Of a stretch of 64,000 nt of DNA, positions 21,011-33,648 are shown one piece after another; the stretch's first letter is position 1, and every line of letters starts with the position of its first letter. The position numbers and the translations under genes are program-made. Source of the DNA: Lactifluus volemus (taxonomy: Eukaryota; Basidiomycota; Agaricomycetes; Russulales; Russulaceae); NCBI GenBank assembly GCA_022376515.1, contig WTXI01000005.1, forward strand, positions 868,001 through 932,000. Direction: 5' to 3'. Below the pieces are notes generated by a model. It was not told where the DNA came from, made no database searches, and was given only the letters and a program-made list of their open reading frames with translations.

Positions 21011-24000
21011 ATGGAGTCTTCTTCGGCAGTTGTGTCCCCGCTCTCCAAAGAGAAGCAGGTACACTCTGACATAGCAGAAAACACCCTCTACTCTAAGACT
21101 GATGTAGAGTCAACGACTGAAACTGACTGTATCGAGGTCCTCCAAAATGAGCGGGATATCGTCACACATGTCATTTCTGTCGAGGATGATCCCTCGTTGA
21201 GCCCTTGGACGTTCCGTTCGTTTTTCATCGGTATAGGCCTCTCGGTTTTTGGCGGGATTCTCGGTAAGAATTCCTCTCAATAACGGATGACTGCCATAGC
21301 TGATCGAGGGTATTTATAGCGGAGATCTATTACTTCAAACCAGTGAGCAACCTACTGTGCTTTTCGAGCCTTATTAAGGTCGGATGTAGCAACAAGTCCT
21401 GGTCTCTATTATGTTCCTTGCACTCATCAGTTATGTGATTGGAACAGCAATGGAAGTGATTATTCCTCGCTGGGGATGGTTCTACTACCTAAACCCAGTA
21501 AGCATGTTTTAGATACTCTTCATCCGCATATCTCGTGACCACTTCGTACGAAGGGCCCTTTCAATAAGAAAGAGAATGCATTCATAGTAATAATGGCAAG
21601 CGCTGCTGCGATCCCAGCTCTGGGAACGGAAGTCCTTGCGGCACAGCGTCTGTTTTACAATATCACGCCAAATGGAACTGCGTCTATTTTTCTCTTGTTC
21701 TCAAGTCAGCTCCTCGGCTACGGCATCGGGGGGTTAATGAGGCGTGCGTCTCTCCATCCATCTCATGGGTATGTTGTGCTGATGGCAGGCTTCCCTCAGC
21801 GATCCTCTTGTACCCGACCAAAATGCTGTATCCTGGCGTGTTGCCCCTGGTGTCCATGTTTGACGGGTTCTTTAAGGACGGACTTTCAAAGCATTATGAC
21901 AACAAGAGGAGAATGAGGCTGTTTTATATCGCGTTCTTTGCGTAGGCTCCTATTCAAGACTACGGTGTTTGACCAGATAACTGATTCAGATAAAGCATTT
22001 TCATTTGGGAGATATTTCCTGAATGGATGTTTCCTCTACTGACCGGTTTCTCTGTGATTTGTCTCGCGAATCCAAGATCCCCGGACATCACCCGCATATT
22101 CGGTGGATCGAATGGAAATGAAGGGCTCGGTCTCCTCTCTGTATGTTTCGATTGGCAGTACATCTCGTCAGGCACGAATCCATTTACTATCCCGCTGAGG
22201 GCTCAGGTGCATGAATTAGTATTCGAGCTTTGCCGAATTAGAGCTCACATGTGTTTCCCAGTTCTCCAACTTGATCGGATATCTATTGTGCATGTGAGTC
22301 TTCAGCCATGTTTCATTATGATTATCACCGCGAGTTGACAATTTAATCTCCCGATAGCGTCGTCTTCGCGGCAGTTTATTACAACAACATCTGGGAATCT
22401 AAGAATTTTCCTTTCGTAGGTTACGCACGATCTCTTCACCGCCCACATTGATGTCCGTCGACAGCTTTCCCAGGAATTATTTTACGAGAACGGCACTGTT
22501 TACGACCAACTTCTCATCCTCAACGACAAGTATGAAGTAGATCCAACTCTACTTGCACAACAGGGACTCCCGTACTATGCCGGAACTTGGGTCGTTTTCC
22601 TATTGAGTTCCAACATGGGGTTGGCTGCCACATTCACTCATCTTCTACTGTGGAACCGGAACGACCTTCGTGCGGCATGGAGTTGGATGAACAAGGAGTC
22701 GATTAGGCAGATGTTGGCCGAATTCGACTGGAGGTTCTGGAGGGCTGATGGCAAAAGAGAGTATCCTCCTGACAAAGATGCTGATCCACACTACCTGGAG
22801 ATGCTCAAGGTCTGTCCTATCTTTATCCCAGATGGCAATAGACGCCTTAGCAGTGGTATAGTATCCGGACGCCCCGAACAGTTGGTATGGCGTAGTACTT
22901 GGGTCTGCATTCATCACAGCTCTCGTACTTATCTACAAAGCCGAATCAACTCTCCCCTGGTAAGTGCACGAGGAAAGAGTGATGTTTCGTTTGGACTCAT
23001 ATCGGCTCCATCTCTCTCTTCCGTAGGTGGGGATTCATTATAGCCTGTCTACTGGCATCCGTATCAATTCTCGGTTTCGGCTCACTTTTCGCCATGACTG
23101 GTTTGGGCTTCGTTATCCAGCCTTTTGTCCAGATGGTTGGCGGGTTCTTACATCCCGGGAAGCCAATGGCCAATATGTACTTTGTACTTTTCGGCTACAG
23201 TGAGTCACGGATATCATTCGATCAATGGTCCACCGTTCTTATCGACTGACTCACCACAAAATAGATTCGGTAAACCAGGCCTTGTTACTCCTTAGAGACT
23301 TGAAGATCGCACAGTGTGAAGTTGCATTGTCATTTCATTTATGCACCTCAGAAAGTCTCATTTTTCCGTCCATCAGATACGAAGCTCCCTCCTCGGGCGG
23401 CGTTCACCGCTCAGATCATGGGCACGTTTCTTGGTGCAGCTCTGAATTACTGTGAGTTTCTCTTTCCCTTCTGAGATCTGGGTGTTAATGTGGCCCAGTC
23501 ATGATGAACTCTATCATCGATAGCCAACGCGATATTCTGTTGTCCGTGCAAGGGACAAACATTTGGTCTGGCCAACAAGTACAGCAATACAACTTCCAGG
23601 CCATTGGGTGGGGAGGCCTCTCCCACGAGCTCTTCGCGAGTGGCAAGCGTTACCAATGGGTCGCATGGGCCTACGTTATCGGCCTTCTCGCCCCCGTCCC
23701 ATTCTGGGTCATCCATCGGTTCTTCCCAAAGCTGCGCGCAGATTATTTGTACACTCCCATTATTATGTGAGTTCGGCTACACCTGCCTCGGGTTTCTGTC
23801 GCGAGCGAAATTAACGGTGCTTCTCCGCTTCACCACCGTGCGCAACAGTTACTTCATAGGCTGGCTTTGCGTCGGTATCAATTCATCTATCTTGTCGTAC
23901 TTTGCCGTCGCGTGGGTTTCCCAGTGGTACCTGCGCACGCGGTATCCCGGGTGGTTCACGAAGTATAACTATATTCTCGGCGCAGGTGGGTCTGCTTCTA

Positions 24001-24195
24001 TCTCATTCCTACGCCGCAGTAAACGTCTCTGACCGATACGATCATGGTGTGCTAGCGCTCGATGGGGGCACCCAGGTCATGATATTCATCCTATCCTTCG
24101 CGGTGCAAGGCGCGGCTGGAAAATCTCACTTGTTCCGGCAGTGGTGGGGAGCAAACCAGAACGGCAATTACGACAGATGCGCAGTTGTCAGCTAA
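21011..24195 (+). CDS. oligopeptide transporter (OPT family, proton-coupled)
   Basis: Many-exon gene that I could splice without a frame break. The cytosolic N-terminus (MESSSAVVSPLSKEKQ) is followed by DDPSLSPWTFRSFFIGIGLS, the family signature at the first helix, and about 12-14 membrane segments, among them VLVSIMFLALISYVIGTAME, FPSAILLYPTKMLYPGVLPL, GINSSILSYFAVAWVSQWYL and KYNYILGAG. The signature GPFNKKENAFIVIMASAAA lies after the intron near 21500-21560. The C-terminus QWWGANQNGNYDRC is typical. OPT proteins import tetra- to hexapeptides or glutathione at the plasma membrane. One 3' acceptor is unusual: splicing after GATAAAG near 22000 skips a TAA that the nearer CAG would expose. The stop at 24195 could be bypassed by a 33-nt intron, which I consider unlikely. 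Confidence 0.88.
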
Positions 24196-24722
24196 TTGAA
24201 CGCTTTTTTAGGATAGTCTTACAATGTGGTGGCCCTCGTACTGTATGTGGCCTTCGATCGTTCATGCATGTATCGGCCGTGAATCTGTGGGGCATATTTA
24301 TCAACTGATGTTTGAATTAACTGGAGACCTCCGCAACATGCTAAATAATTTAGCTCCGAGGGGCCTTGTGACCACGGCCTACGGGCCGAAAAATTATCAA
24401 CTGAGACGCCGACGCCGACAAAGTGTTCAACCTACTCGCACATGCGTGTATGATAGAAGGAAGAAGATATGCCCCGTAATTGAAAAACGTTATATTGGGT
24501 ATTTTCCGTCATGTGTACTGTAAATCTTGGCACTGTCATGAAAAAAAAAACATGAAACTGGATCGACTGTAAAACTATTTGCCACAAATAGATAGATTAT
24601 ATGCGTGGGTTATAAGTGCACTATAAGCATTGCAGTAAAACTCGAATATGAACAGAACTAGACCCGAACTATAATGTTCTCCGCGTAGAATAAAAGGATT
24701 ATAGAATAGCGATAAGAGTGAA
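24196..24722. other. intergenic region between convergent genes
   Basis: No gene is evident. A 99-codon ORF at 24224-24523 has no family features and lies between the 3' ends of the OPT gene and the minus-strand gene at 24723. Confidence 0.5.
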
Positions 24723-27700
24723 CTACCTGGTTTTATGCTTTGGTCGTCTAGAGTTGATGTCAGGACTAAAAAAGTTGCCCAGTCGCAACTGCCCACCCGT
24801 CTTGGAAAGGGCGGCACGTTGATAATGTATGCGCATCGAGAGGCGTTGTATGGCACCCTTTGTTCTAGACCTGTCGAGATGGGCAGCGCGCGTATCAACT
24901 ACGGACGGTGAGTGAAACCATGACCAGTGATGAACGGCAAGCCACAAACCTATCCTCCCATGCATCGCATCGAGCCGTGTTTTTACTAGCTCCAATGGCA
25001 TTAGCCCCTTCTTACGCGGGCTTCCTTCGGTCACAGCGGCATGTGCCATTTGTCTCAACACGTTTTCTTCTGCGACGTAACTCTCGATTCCAGATAACGC
25101 GACGCTCAGTACGGCAATACGTGACGTGAGCGCGTCATAGTCCGTTGAGTCTGTGATGCTAAATGGTTCGTCCGACAGGACGCTAATTAATGGATCGAGT
25201 GGGGGAAGAGCATAGTTCGTCTAACAAGTTTCCACCTTAGCGGTGATGTGGTGTAGCGAGCGACTTGGTACGACTTACGGGTTGAATGGTTGAGTCGGTG
25301 AGAACATGATGAGCGACTACACGGGCGATGCGAAGGCTGCTCGGGCTGCCTTTGGTGAAGAATGATAGTAACAGGGCCTGATTAGTGGGGGAGAGGGATT
25401 TCGCGAGATCTAACGCCTTTTGAGCTATAGAAATCTCCTAGGAGCAGTTGGTATGTTACTTGGAAAAAGTCTAAGAAGCCACGTACGACTTCTGGCTCCC
25501 CGGGTAGCCGGCTACACAAAAGCGATACCGAGTGGAGAATATCCCTTCTCAGCTCGGTCGAGGTATCCATGTCCACACCGACGAGCAACAATACTATTAC
25601 CACGTTGGGCAATTGCTCCGTCCTCCATCGACTTATGAGAATAAACAAAGATCATTAGCGACACCATCACGCAACTGCTATCAAGACTCACGGAACAAAT
25701 GACGAGATCATCTTCACCAACGACCCCAAAACTCTAGACCGATTCTGAAGGCGTTGAAGACTGGCATCCCGCGGTGGCAGGACAAGTGTGCTCCAGTCGT
25801 TCCGTAGCCCCAAACGCATCAACGTGAGCACAATGAGGTCCACACTCAACGGCGAACTCGGATAAGACTGCACCGATAGAGGCATTTCGAGAAGGAATTT
25901 CCGACTGAACCGTCCTAAGTGCTCGTGCTCGTGCCAAAGGGCTGATGAGGGTGAGGATTTATAAATTGTGAAAGCCACCTGTAAGCGACTTACCTTGTTC
26001 ACACAGCCATCGAGCAACACCAGGCACGACCATATCCTCGACAGACAGTATTCCGAACACAGCCTGCAGAAAATCGATATCTGAATGCTTTCAATTTAGT
26101 ACGACGACACGTATAGAGCTCTCGCACGCACCTTGTTTCTCGATCGCTTCACTCAACCTTGCTAGTGTTGTTGTCTTCTCTTTCGCTGAATCCCACACCT
26201 GACCTACCTCACTACCATTGTCTTTATCCACGTTTCCTTCATGATCGTCGACAAACACTGAGACTCCGAGAACGCTATGGTGAACGCTTTGTCCCAATTT
26301 GCGATCGGCATCCAAAATCCTGCCCACCGCTTCGCCTTCTTTCGCACCCAAGAGGCGCTCGCGTTCTTCCTGGTGTACCTCAACCTCCAGAGCATTTGCC
26401 GTTAAATTGACGTTATCATTCTGACCAGAAGCGGCGGCACAGGGAACATTTATATCCATCAGGCTCGACGTTCCAGGGGCCACATTACCGGCGTCTTCAT
26501 CAGCTTCGTCGATGTTGAAATCCGACAGTAAAGTATCATGATCATAGCCTTCTGCACGATTCACGGCGTCGATCCCACGACCAGTTTGCGCCTCCTTGTT
26601 GCGCGAGCGCAACAGAGCATTGATCGGACAAGCCTTTCCTGCACCGCGTTTCGTTTCTGAAGCCGATGGTTTGATTACACGGGTAACTGGACGTCGAGTA
26701 CGAATGGGACGTTTGTGTATATCGTCAAGAGGTGAACCTGGATCGGAAACCGGAAGATTTGGCACATGACAACTATGGTCGTCATTTTTGGTAGGTAAAG
26801 ATTCGTCAAGCGATGTTGAAAGTTGGGAAGGTGATGGCGAGGAAGGGGACGGGAGGGGCAGATATAGACGGGTTCGTGTAGAGCCAGTCACCATCGAGCG
26901 TTGGGTTCCGTGGCTTCAAACTTGTCAAGGTATGTTCACTCAATAGGTCGATGAACTTACCTAGTTAATAATTTATCCCTCTTCCAGAACGGCTCGTCTT
27001 CTTCCTCTTCGGAGCTCAATTCGTCCAAAATTGGGGCATGTGGATAGGAGTCTTCACTGTCGGACACTGATTTGGCGCGTACATTCGCCCATATTTCCTC
27101 GAGGATCTCTGCCGTCCTCATTTTCGAATCTTTGGGAGCAACCGGCGCAGGGATGGACTTCTCCTGCTCCGGTGAACTTGGCGGGGGGGTCACCGGACGC
27201 ACCGGGAGTAGGAGCTCCATCTGTGTGGGGGAAGGGAGAGCTTTACCACCAGAAGAAGAGAAGGGGGAGGGCAAAGGCGGGTTCAGATCATCTGGCTCGA
27301 CTTCCGAGTGTAGTGCATCCAATTCCGTGAAGGAAGACAGTGGAGATCCCGGGGTAGCGCTATGTGGGCAGGAAGTAAGCGGAGATAGTGGCCTGTCGAT
27401 CTCCATCGAATAGTCACCCGGGGAATATTGTAGCGGGGACACGATCTCAGATCTATAAGTACTCCGACCATGCCTCCAGTTTTCGACGCTCTCTTGGGCA
27501 TCGTTTCTAGGTCGCGAAACGCTATTGGGACGAACGGGTGTATACACTCCGAGTTCGCTAGATTGGCTTGTTGGAATGGTATCTCGCGTCCTTTTGGGTG
27601 TAACAGGTCCCGGGAGACTGCGTGCTGCTCGAGGAGACGTGTGACGGCGTCTCTTGTTCGATGGTGAGAGGTTAGATAAAGGTGACGTAGGGTGCTCAAA

Positions 27701-28339
27701 AGAATCGGGAGATGATAGTTGCCGTGGTGGATAGGAGAGGCTGAGTGGGACGCCACTACTCGTGATGTTGGCAATGTCATCATTGTCATCAAGCTTCCGT
27801 TTAGATGGAGCTAATGCCCGGGAAGTGTTGCTTTCTGAAGAGCCCAATAGCACCCTCGACTGAAGGCGAGAGGCCGAATTCAGGGGCGAGGGCGATGCGA
27901 TATTATGTGGGTCGGCCTCGAAGGATGAACGCAGTGAATACGGATGTTTGCGATCCTTGAAAGCCCCTTTCTTCTCTCCTTTGCGTTTTCTCATCTGTTG
28001 TTTAGCAGGGGCATTGGAATCACTCGTACCGATTGGAGAGGAGCAAGGTACTAGAGACTCCAACACGGAATGTTCGCTCCTGCCACAGGCTCGTTTGTAC
28101 GAGACGGAAGTGCCTTGATCATGTCTATCTTTTGCCTTCTTCCGGATCCCGGTTTCTTTTGGCCTGCCTAGCTTTCGCTTGGGTGGTGCAAGTGGCCTTG
28201 AGTTACCACTGGAAAGTGACTGGGACGATACGAGGGTTGATAATGGTGATGAAATGGCAGAGAGTTGGCTACTTGAAGATAGAGAGGGACGTCTCTGAAA
28301 AAAATCCGTAAGTTTAGTGTCCCTGAGAGCCTCAGGCAT
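24723..28339 (-). CDS. large nuclear protein, possible Smc5/6-associated (CANIN/SLF2-Nse6-like)
   Basis: Multi-exon gene of roughly 1000 residues. It starts at 28339 with MPEALRDTKLTDFFQRRPSL; KLTDFF resembles a PCNA-interacting motif, though the usual first Gln is Lys. The next 600 or so residues are disordered, Ser/Pro-rich and carry basic nuclear-localisation clusters (KRKLGRPKETGIRKKAK). A better-ordered region begins near 26640 (ACPINALLRSRNKEAQTGRG), includes ERERLLGAKEGEAVGRILDA and VHHSVLGVSVF, and ends in a helical C-terminal domain (SLFYNP-free frame: LSVDLIVLTLMRLGLRNDWS; stop at 24723). This layout recalls the fungal proteins annotated as CANIN (Smc6/Nse5-interacting). Two MluI boxes upstream fit a replication or repair role. 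The family name is a recollection, not a search result. Confidence 0.5.
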
Positions 28340-28355
28340 TTGACGGAGGGACGAG

Positions 28356-28382
28356 ACGCGTCGGGTTTACCGCGTCACGCGT
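28356..28382. promoter_or_regulatory. paired MluI cell-cycle boxes (ACGCGT) in a divergent promoter
   Basis: ACGCGT occurs at 28356-28361 and 28377-28382, 17 and 38 bp upstream of the minus-strand ATG at 28339, inside the 115-bp interval shared with the MFS gene at 28455. ACGCGT is the core site of the MBF G1/S transcription factor in fungi. Both orientations are equivalent because the site is palindromic. Confidence 0.5.
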
Positions 28383-28454
28383 TCGCTGACCCGTGAGAGA
28401 ATAATTACGTAATGATTTATTATACCTGTCCGCTTATCAGATAACCAATCACAA

Positions 28455-30967
28455 ATGACAATGACAGACTCCGAACTGTAAGTTTTTCATTTTGTTACTT
28501 GCTTAGAACCAACTTATTCCCGAAAGTATTGACAACACTGCGTTCGACATGACCATGCGCTCCCCAGTCGATGAGGAACGTGAACCCCTTCTAGACACAG
28601 CCAACCTTTCTTCACCAAGTTCACCTCCCCCACGCAGGCGCTCCTGGAAGAAGGCTTCACCTTTTTGGCGAGTAATGCATCATCTCAGATTCTAGTCCCT
28701 CTAACACGCCTACCTCTAGGATTGCACCTGTTATCTTTGCTTCTTCTTTATGCGTAGGTTCTGCCTTTCAGCTCACGTGAATACAGTATACTCAAGCGGC
28801 AAATTCAGCGCGGCATGACTCTCGCCCCACGTGTGGAAATATACACACATATTGCATGTAGAATGCTCCACTCTCCTCCCGCACCCTCCCCCGCAATTTC
28901 TCCGCCTTCCTTTCTACATCCCCACGCAGTCACCTACCCAGATGATGTTGTTCACGTCCGTTTTCAAGACGTACCAATTAAGGTATATGATGAATGCACA
29001 GCAGATCCAAAAGTCCAGGCGCGTGCAGCTCGAATACAAGCGTGTATGGCCATCCTTCCATACAATGTTCGTATTTTATTTTGACGCCTCTTCCGACAGC
29101 TGTCAAGACCACGGAGAGTATTCTCAGTGCTATGACGACAGGCTGGCTCAGTCATTTGAGTGACATGTTCGGGCGCAAAAGAATTCTCGCTCTCTCGATG
29201 TTTGGTGCTCTCTTCATGTCCGTTTATCCCCTCGTCACGGTGTCGTACTACCCTAGTTGACACTGTTCACAGGGATTTCATTTATATCCTTGTTTCTGAC
29301 CCATCCACGTTTTTTGGAAGACATGGAGAGGTCCTCATCATTGTTGCGCCTCTCGTTGAAGGAATGCTCGGAGCGCAGTCAACCTATAATGGCATCACTC
29401 ATGCGTAAGCTTTCTTCTGAACATCCTCGGATCCGGTGACAAACTTGAAGCTTCCTTCGTAGTTATGTAACCGACTGCACGCCAGATGGTTCGCGTGCCA
29501 AGATTTTTGCGACACTACAAGCCATGCTCAATATTGGCATGGCTTCTGGGCCCTGGGTGAGCCCACAATTTCGGCCATAATACAATATCAAGGACTCACC
29601 GACAAATTTAGCTAAACGGTCTCATATTACATGCCTTTACGGGGACTGATACCATCACACTCTTTGTACTTGCCATTGTCATCGCATTAGCGAACTTAGC
29701 CTTCGCATTACTCATCCTCCCAGAATCACTTCCACCATCCCGTCGTTTGTCATATGTGCCGTCGCCAGCGGATGACCGATCACAGCAACAGCCGAAAGGA
29801 GTGACATCTCGCATTGTAAAATCCATTCATAACATTTCGTTGCAGTTTTTACGCCCCGCTACTTTGTTCATACCTCAAAAACTCGAAGGGCGCAGAGGAC
29901 GAGATTGGAACCTCACGCTGACAGGTGCAGCACTGTTTATCTACGTTCTTTCTGACGTGAGTCGCATTTGATGACGTTCACGGTATGACTCATCTGATGA
30001 TATCCTCGTTTAGCAAGTTTATAATCTCAAATATCTTTACGTCAAACATGTGTACGATTGGAGCACCGAGCAGGTCTGTTGATTTTCTCTTTGTCCAGAT
30101 ATCCTCTGAAATATGACCCTATAGCTCGGCTATTACATGTCTTTCCTCTGGGTCATTCGCGCAATTAACCTTCTCATTATTCTGCCCCGTGACTCTCACC
30201 CTCTTCTCGCTTTACAAAGTTTCGCTGACCTTCCCCATGCCACAGTCATCCTTGCATATTTTGATTCGGGTCGTGCAGCCCCAGCGAAAAATTCCACACC
30301 AGCACACCTCGCCTCCGCGATCCACTTTGATAGGTGCATTGCAGCCATATCACTCTTTACGGACGCATCTGCCAATGCTCTTGTTGCGATATCTCCAACG
30401 TCTTCCCAGCCCCTTTTTGTGCTCTTGACATCACTCGCTGCGCTTACTAGCGGTGGTCTTCCAGCACTCCAGTCTCTTGGAGCCGTGAGTTTGCGCGCGA
30501 TGGGCAAGGGAAACGAGATCGGGCTAGTTTTTGGCGCTTTGGGGCTCGCGAACGCCGTGTCCCACATCGTTGCTGTGCGTCTTCCCCCCCGTCTTTCCTC
30601 ACTGGCCTGGAGCCAGTCCCAGATCTGCTGATTTTAATTTTCCTTGCTGCCACAGCCTGGAACATACGCAGCGATCTACGGCGCGACTGTGGAAACCTTT
30701 CCGAAGGCTATGTTCGTCATGAGCGCCGTGTTGCTGTACTTCACCGTTCTTCTTCTCTCCCGCGTGCGACCGAATGTCCACGTTCCGCCTGAGGAACCAG
30801 AGAGGGCTGTCACGCCCCCCGCATCACAAGATGATGGCAGTGAGGTCGAGAGCGCAGGTGAAGGGTCAAGCGCACAAGTCCGGAATCGGTCTCAGCACCA
30901 TGGCGAGCGCGGGCATGATGTTCTTCGGAGGATGTCGGTGATTAGCCTATCTGGGCCGGACGATTGA
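28455..30967 (+). CDS. MFS transporter (DHA1/TetA-like)
   Basis: Multi-exon gene. Exon 1 is short (MTMTDSEL), followed by a Ser/Pro/Arg-rich cytosolic leader. About 12 membrane segments are spread over the exons. The loop 2-3 signature is present (GWLSHLSDMFGRKRILALSM). Other helices include ILVSDPSTFFGRHGEVLII, GAALFIYVLSDQVYNLKYLY, GLVFGALGLANAVSHIV and MFVMSAVLLYFTVLLLSRVR. The C-terminal tail is hydrophilic and acidic (SQDDGSEVESAGEGSS). These proteins export small molecules by proton antiport; the substrate cannot be read from the sequence. Divergent from the gene at 28339 with 115 bp between the start codons. Confidence 0.82.
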
Positions 30968-31199
30968 GACAGAGTGGGTGAGTTTGTGGTGAAAGTTTCC
31001 TATTTATCACCTACATCCATGATTTAGACTGCTGAGATGGGTATACAGTAGCACTGTTTCCATTAGTGCAGAGTATTGTGTATACGTATTTGCTACGGAA
31101 GATAGTGTCCTATTACACTACAGTAAGTTGCACACCTCAACGGTCCGTAACAGTGACTAATGATAAATTCTAACGTGATTGAATACAAAACTACTAACA

Positions 31200-32972
31200 T
31201 CATCCGGAACGCGCATATATAAGAGAAGCGATAGAGATACACCATGCTCGAGCATTGGCCACATATCCCGTTAACAAGCTGAACAGCTGCACGACACGTG
31301 TCCTTCTCGGGACTTCCGGGGACACACCAGTCAGCTGATTGCATGATTCACGGAGGCGTGGTGAGATGAACGTGAAGTCTGGCAATGGATCCGTGGCGGA
31401 GCAGGCATACGGCGTGCCGTAAGAGATGCGTAGCGTCTTCGGGGAAGGCGGTGGTTTAGGAATTCGGGGTGCGACGGGTGCGGGATGAGCTCGGGCGGCA
31501 ATAGAGTCCCAATCGACGGAAGCAAAGAACCGATGAGACTTGAGTTCATAAACACTTGGACGGTTGGTAGGGATAACGTCCAAAATCTTTTGAAAAAGTA
31601 GGAGATATCATAAAAGTCAGTCTTTGGAGGGGGAGGCAAATGAGACCCGCGAACGCACCTGCTCTAATATTGCCTCCGCGGTCTCGTCAATCTCGCCGGG
31701 CTCGAAGAGAAGTGAAGAGTATCTGGGGAGAGGTTTATACGGAAACGGCAAGTGCTCGCCGAGAGGCCCAAAGGGAACCTGGCGAACAGGCGGATCGTGA
31801 ATATGGCATTCATATATAATGGATGGGGGGAGGGTGTGAGATGGCGGAACTTACGCGGCCGGTAAGCATGACATGGAGCAAAACGCCGAGGGACCAAAAG
31901 TCGACTCCATACGAGTACGGAAGTCCGAATCGCACTTCTGGTGCGGCGTAAGCCAGAGTGCCCATCTTCTCGTGCGTCGTGTCGTCGTCTGACCCATCCC
32001 TCCTGTTGTAAGGTCGGTGGAGGAGCTTGATACCTGCTGCTGCGCCGCTGCGGCCGAATACTATCTCGGATTTCGCACGGTAATGACCAGTAGAATCGGC
32101 CGGAAGGGATGGCGAATTGCCATTCCCAGGAAAAAGCTTTGCCATGCCGAAATCGGCGAGGACGACATGACCATCGTTCGTGAGGAGGACATTTGCGGGT
32201 TTGATGTCCCTGTGTATGACGCCATGCGCATGCAAAACCTCGAGGGCACAAACTAGTTCGGCAGTGTAGAAGCGCGCAAGAGGAACGGGCATACGACCGC
32301 CGCGAAGGTGAAGGTCATACTGTAAGTCGGTTCGGTACAGGGTCTGGTGAAATGACGGTCCGTCAGAGAGGAAAGAGGCAATGATTGTTATCGTACAGTA
32401 ACAAAGTAAAAGTTTCTGTCGTCATGCATGGCTGCTTCGAGTGATAGAAACCAGTAGATCCCATTCACTTTGCATAGTGCATCCCTCTCGTTGATGACTT
32501 GAGTAAGGTTCTGTGAACGCTTGCGGATAACCTTAAGTGCAAAGTTTTCTTCTGTGAACCTGTGCTGTACTAGGAAAACTTTTCCGCTGACCCCTTGGCT
32601 GATGAGTCTGATGGGAAGAAGGTCAGCAGCAGGTTGCACTAAAGGTGATGCACGGATCGGATGATCTGGTTTAGCAGGGGGGACAAGCAGGGGGGCAGCC
32701 TCGTCAAGAGAAGGATGAGGAAGTGAAGAGAAACTCTTGAACAAGGACATGAAATGATGTCGGTGACCAACTAGGTCGAAAAGATAGGGAAACTTTCCCT
32801 TTCCGTGGGCCTGCATATGAAGAAGAGAGGCTGCGGGAGAAGAGCGATGAATAAGCTCAGACATCAGTCTCGGGGTGGATATAACATCGACCCATGGTCC
32901 TATGAAAAGTCCGCAGGGATTATAGCATGTATCGAGCGTGGAAGAGTGAGCTCCGAGTCCTTTGCGAGTCAA
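31200..32972 (-). CDS. serine/threonine protein kinase, AGC-like
   Basis: All catalytic motifs are visible: Gly loop ISQGVSGKVFLVQ, ATP lysine in FALKVIRK, helix-C Glu in INERDAL, HRDIKPANVLL, DFGMAKLF, and the activation segment ending GTLAYAAPEV with the DFWSLGV helix. A 40-residue insert in the activation loop (after SPSLPADSTGHY) contains basic and acidic patches. The lobe ends ILDVIPTNRPSVYELKSHRF, then an AGC-type tail (FFASVDWDSIAARA ... DPLPDFTFISP). Three introns are implied, near 32300-32390, 31680-31850 and 31585-31660. The N-terminal 140 residues are not conserved. ATG at 32972 is the first of the ORF; a start at MSELIHRS is possible. Because the motifs are complete it should be active; the substrate is unknown. 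Confidence 0.8.
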
Positions 32973-33648
32973 TGCATGACGGCCTTGTTTATATATGCTG
33001 AGACGAATAAGGACTGACTGAACCTACTAGAAGGGGCAGTGCTGTGCTATTCGGATCCAATGCGGTGCTTGAGACCGGAAGGTACAGCAAAATTCCTGTG
33101 TCTACGTCAGATAGCCAACGACGACTAGGTTGCCACTAATCTCTGAGTTACTACGGGAACAAGTCCTGTTTAGGTATAAAGCACACCTTTCGCGACAGGA
33201 CTCGTGCTCATGTCGTCAAACGAGGACATTTCAAGGTGGCTCTAGGAAAACCAAATGCTGCAATCGTTGTGTGATGGCCGTTGTAGCAGAGGGAGCTAGG
33301 AGGGGATAGACCAAATTGGTTCACTTCCGCGCTGCGCTACCAACAGTCAAGAGTGAAACGGAGAAGGATGGCCATTCGTGCTCTTGAGGTAATCTGCACG
33401 GACCAGGCTGTGGGCTCGCTAAACCACGACGGTATATTCAGGTTGACACCGAGAGGAACCCATTTACAACAATTAGCGAATGAGGTGTTAAATCTTGGTG
33501 ACAGCTGTATGCTGCGGCTAAAGGGATGAGTCAATGAGGCGGCAACTACCGGACCGCAACGGCACATGGACCGATTTGCCTTCTTGGCGGGCTTGTCCCG
33601 TGTTCGGGCGGCGGGCACGAGCATTTCATCTATGCAACTTGATTACAG
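32973..33648. other. divergent intergenic region
   Basis: Separates the kinase and PIG-U start codons. A 95-codon minus-strand ORF at 33337-33624 has no family features. Nothing else is recognisable. Confidence 0.5.

Noticed and set aside
24224..24523. Possible extra C-terminal exon of the OPT transporter
   Set aside because: It would need a 33-nt intron, and the family usually ends at the NYDRC-like terminus already present.
33337..33624. 95-codon minus-strand ORF upstream of PIG-U
   Set aside because: No recognisable motif and no splice partners; in a divergent promoter region.
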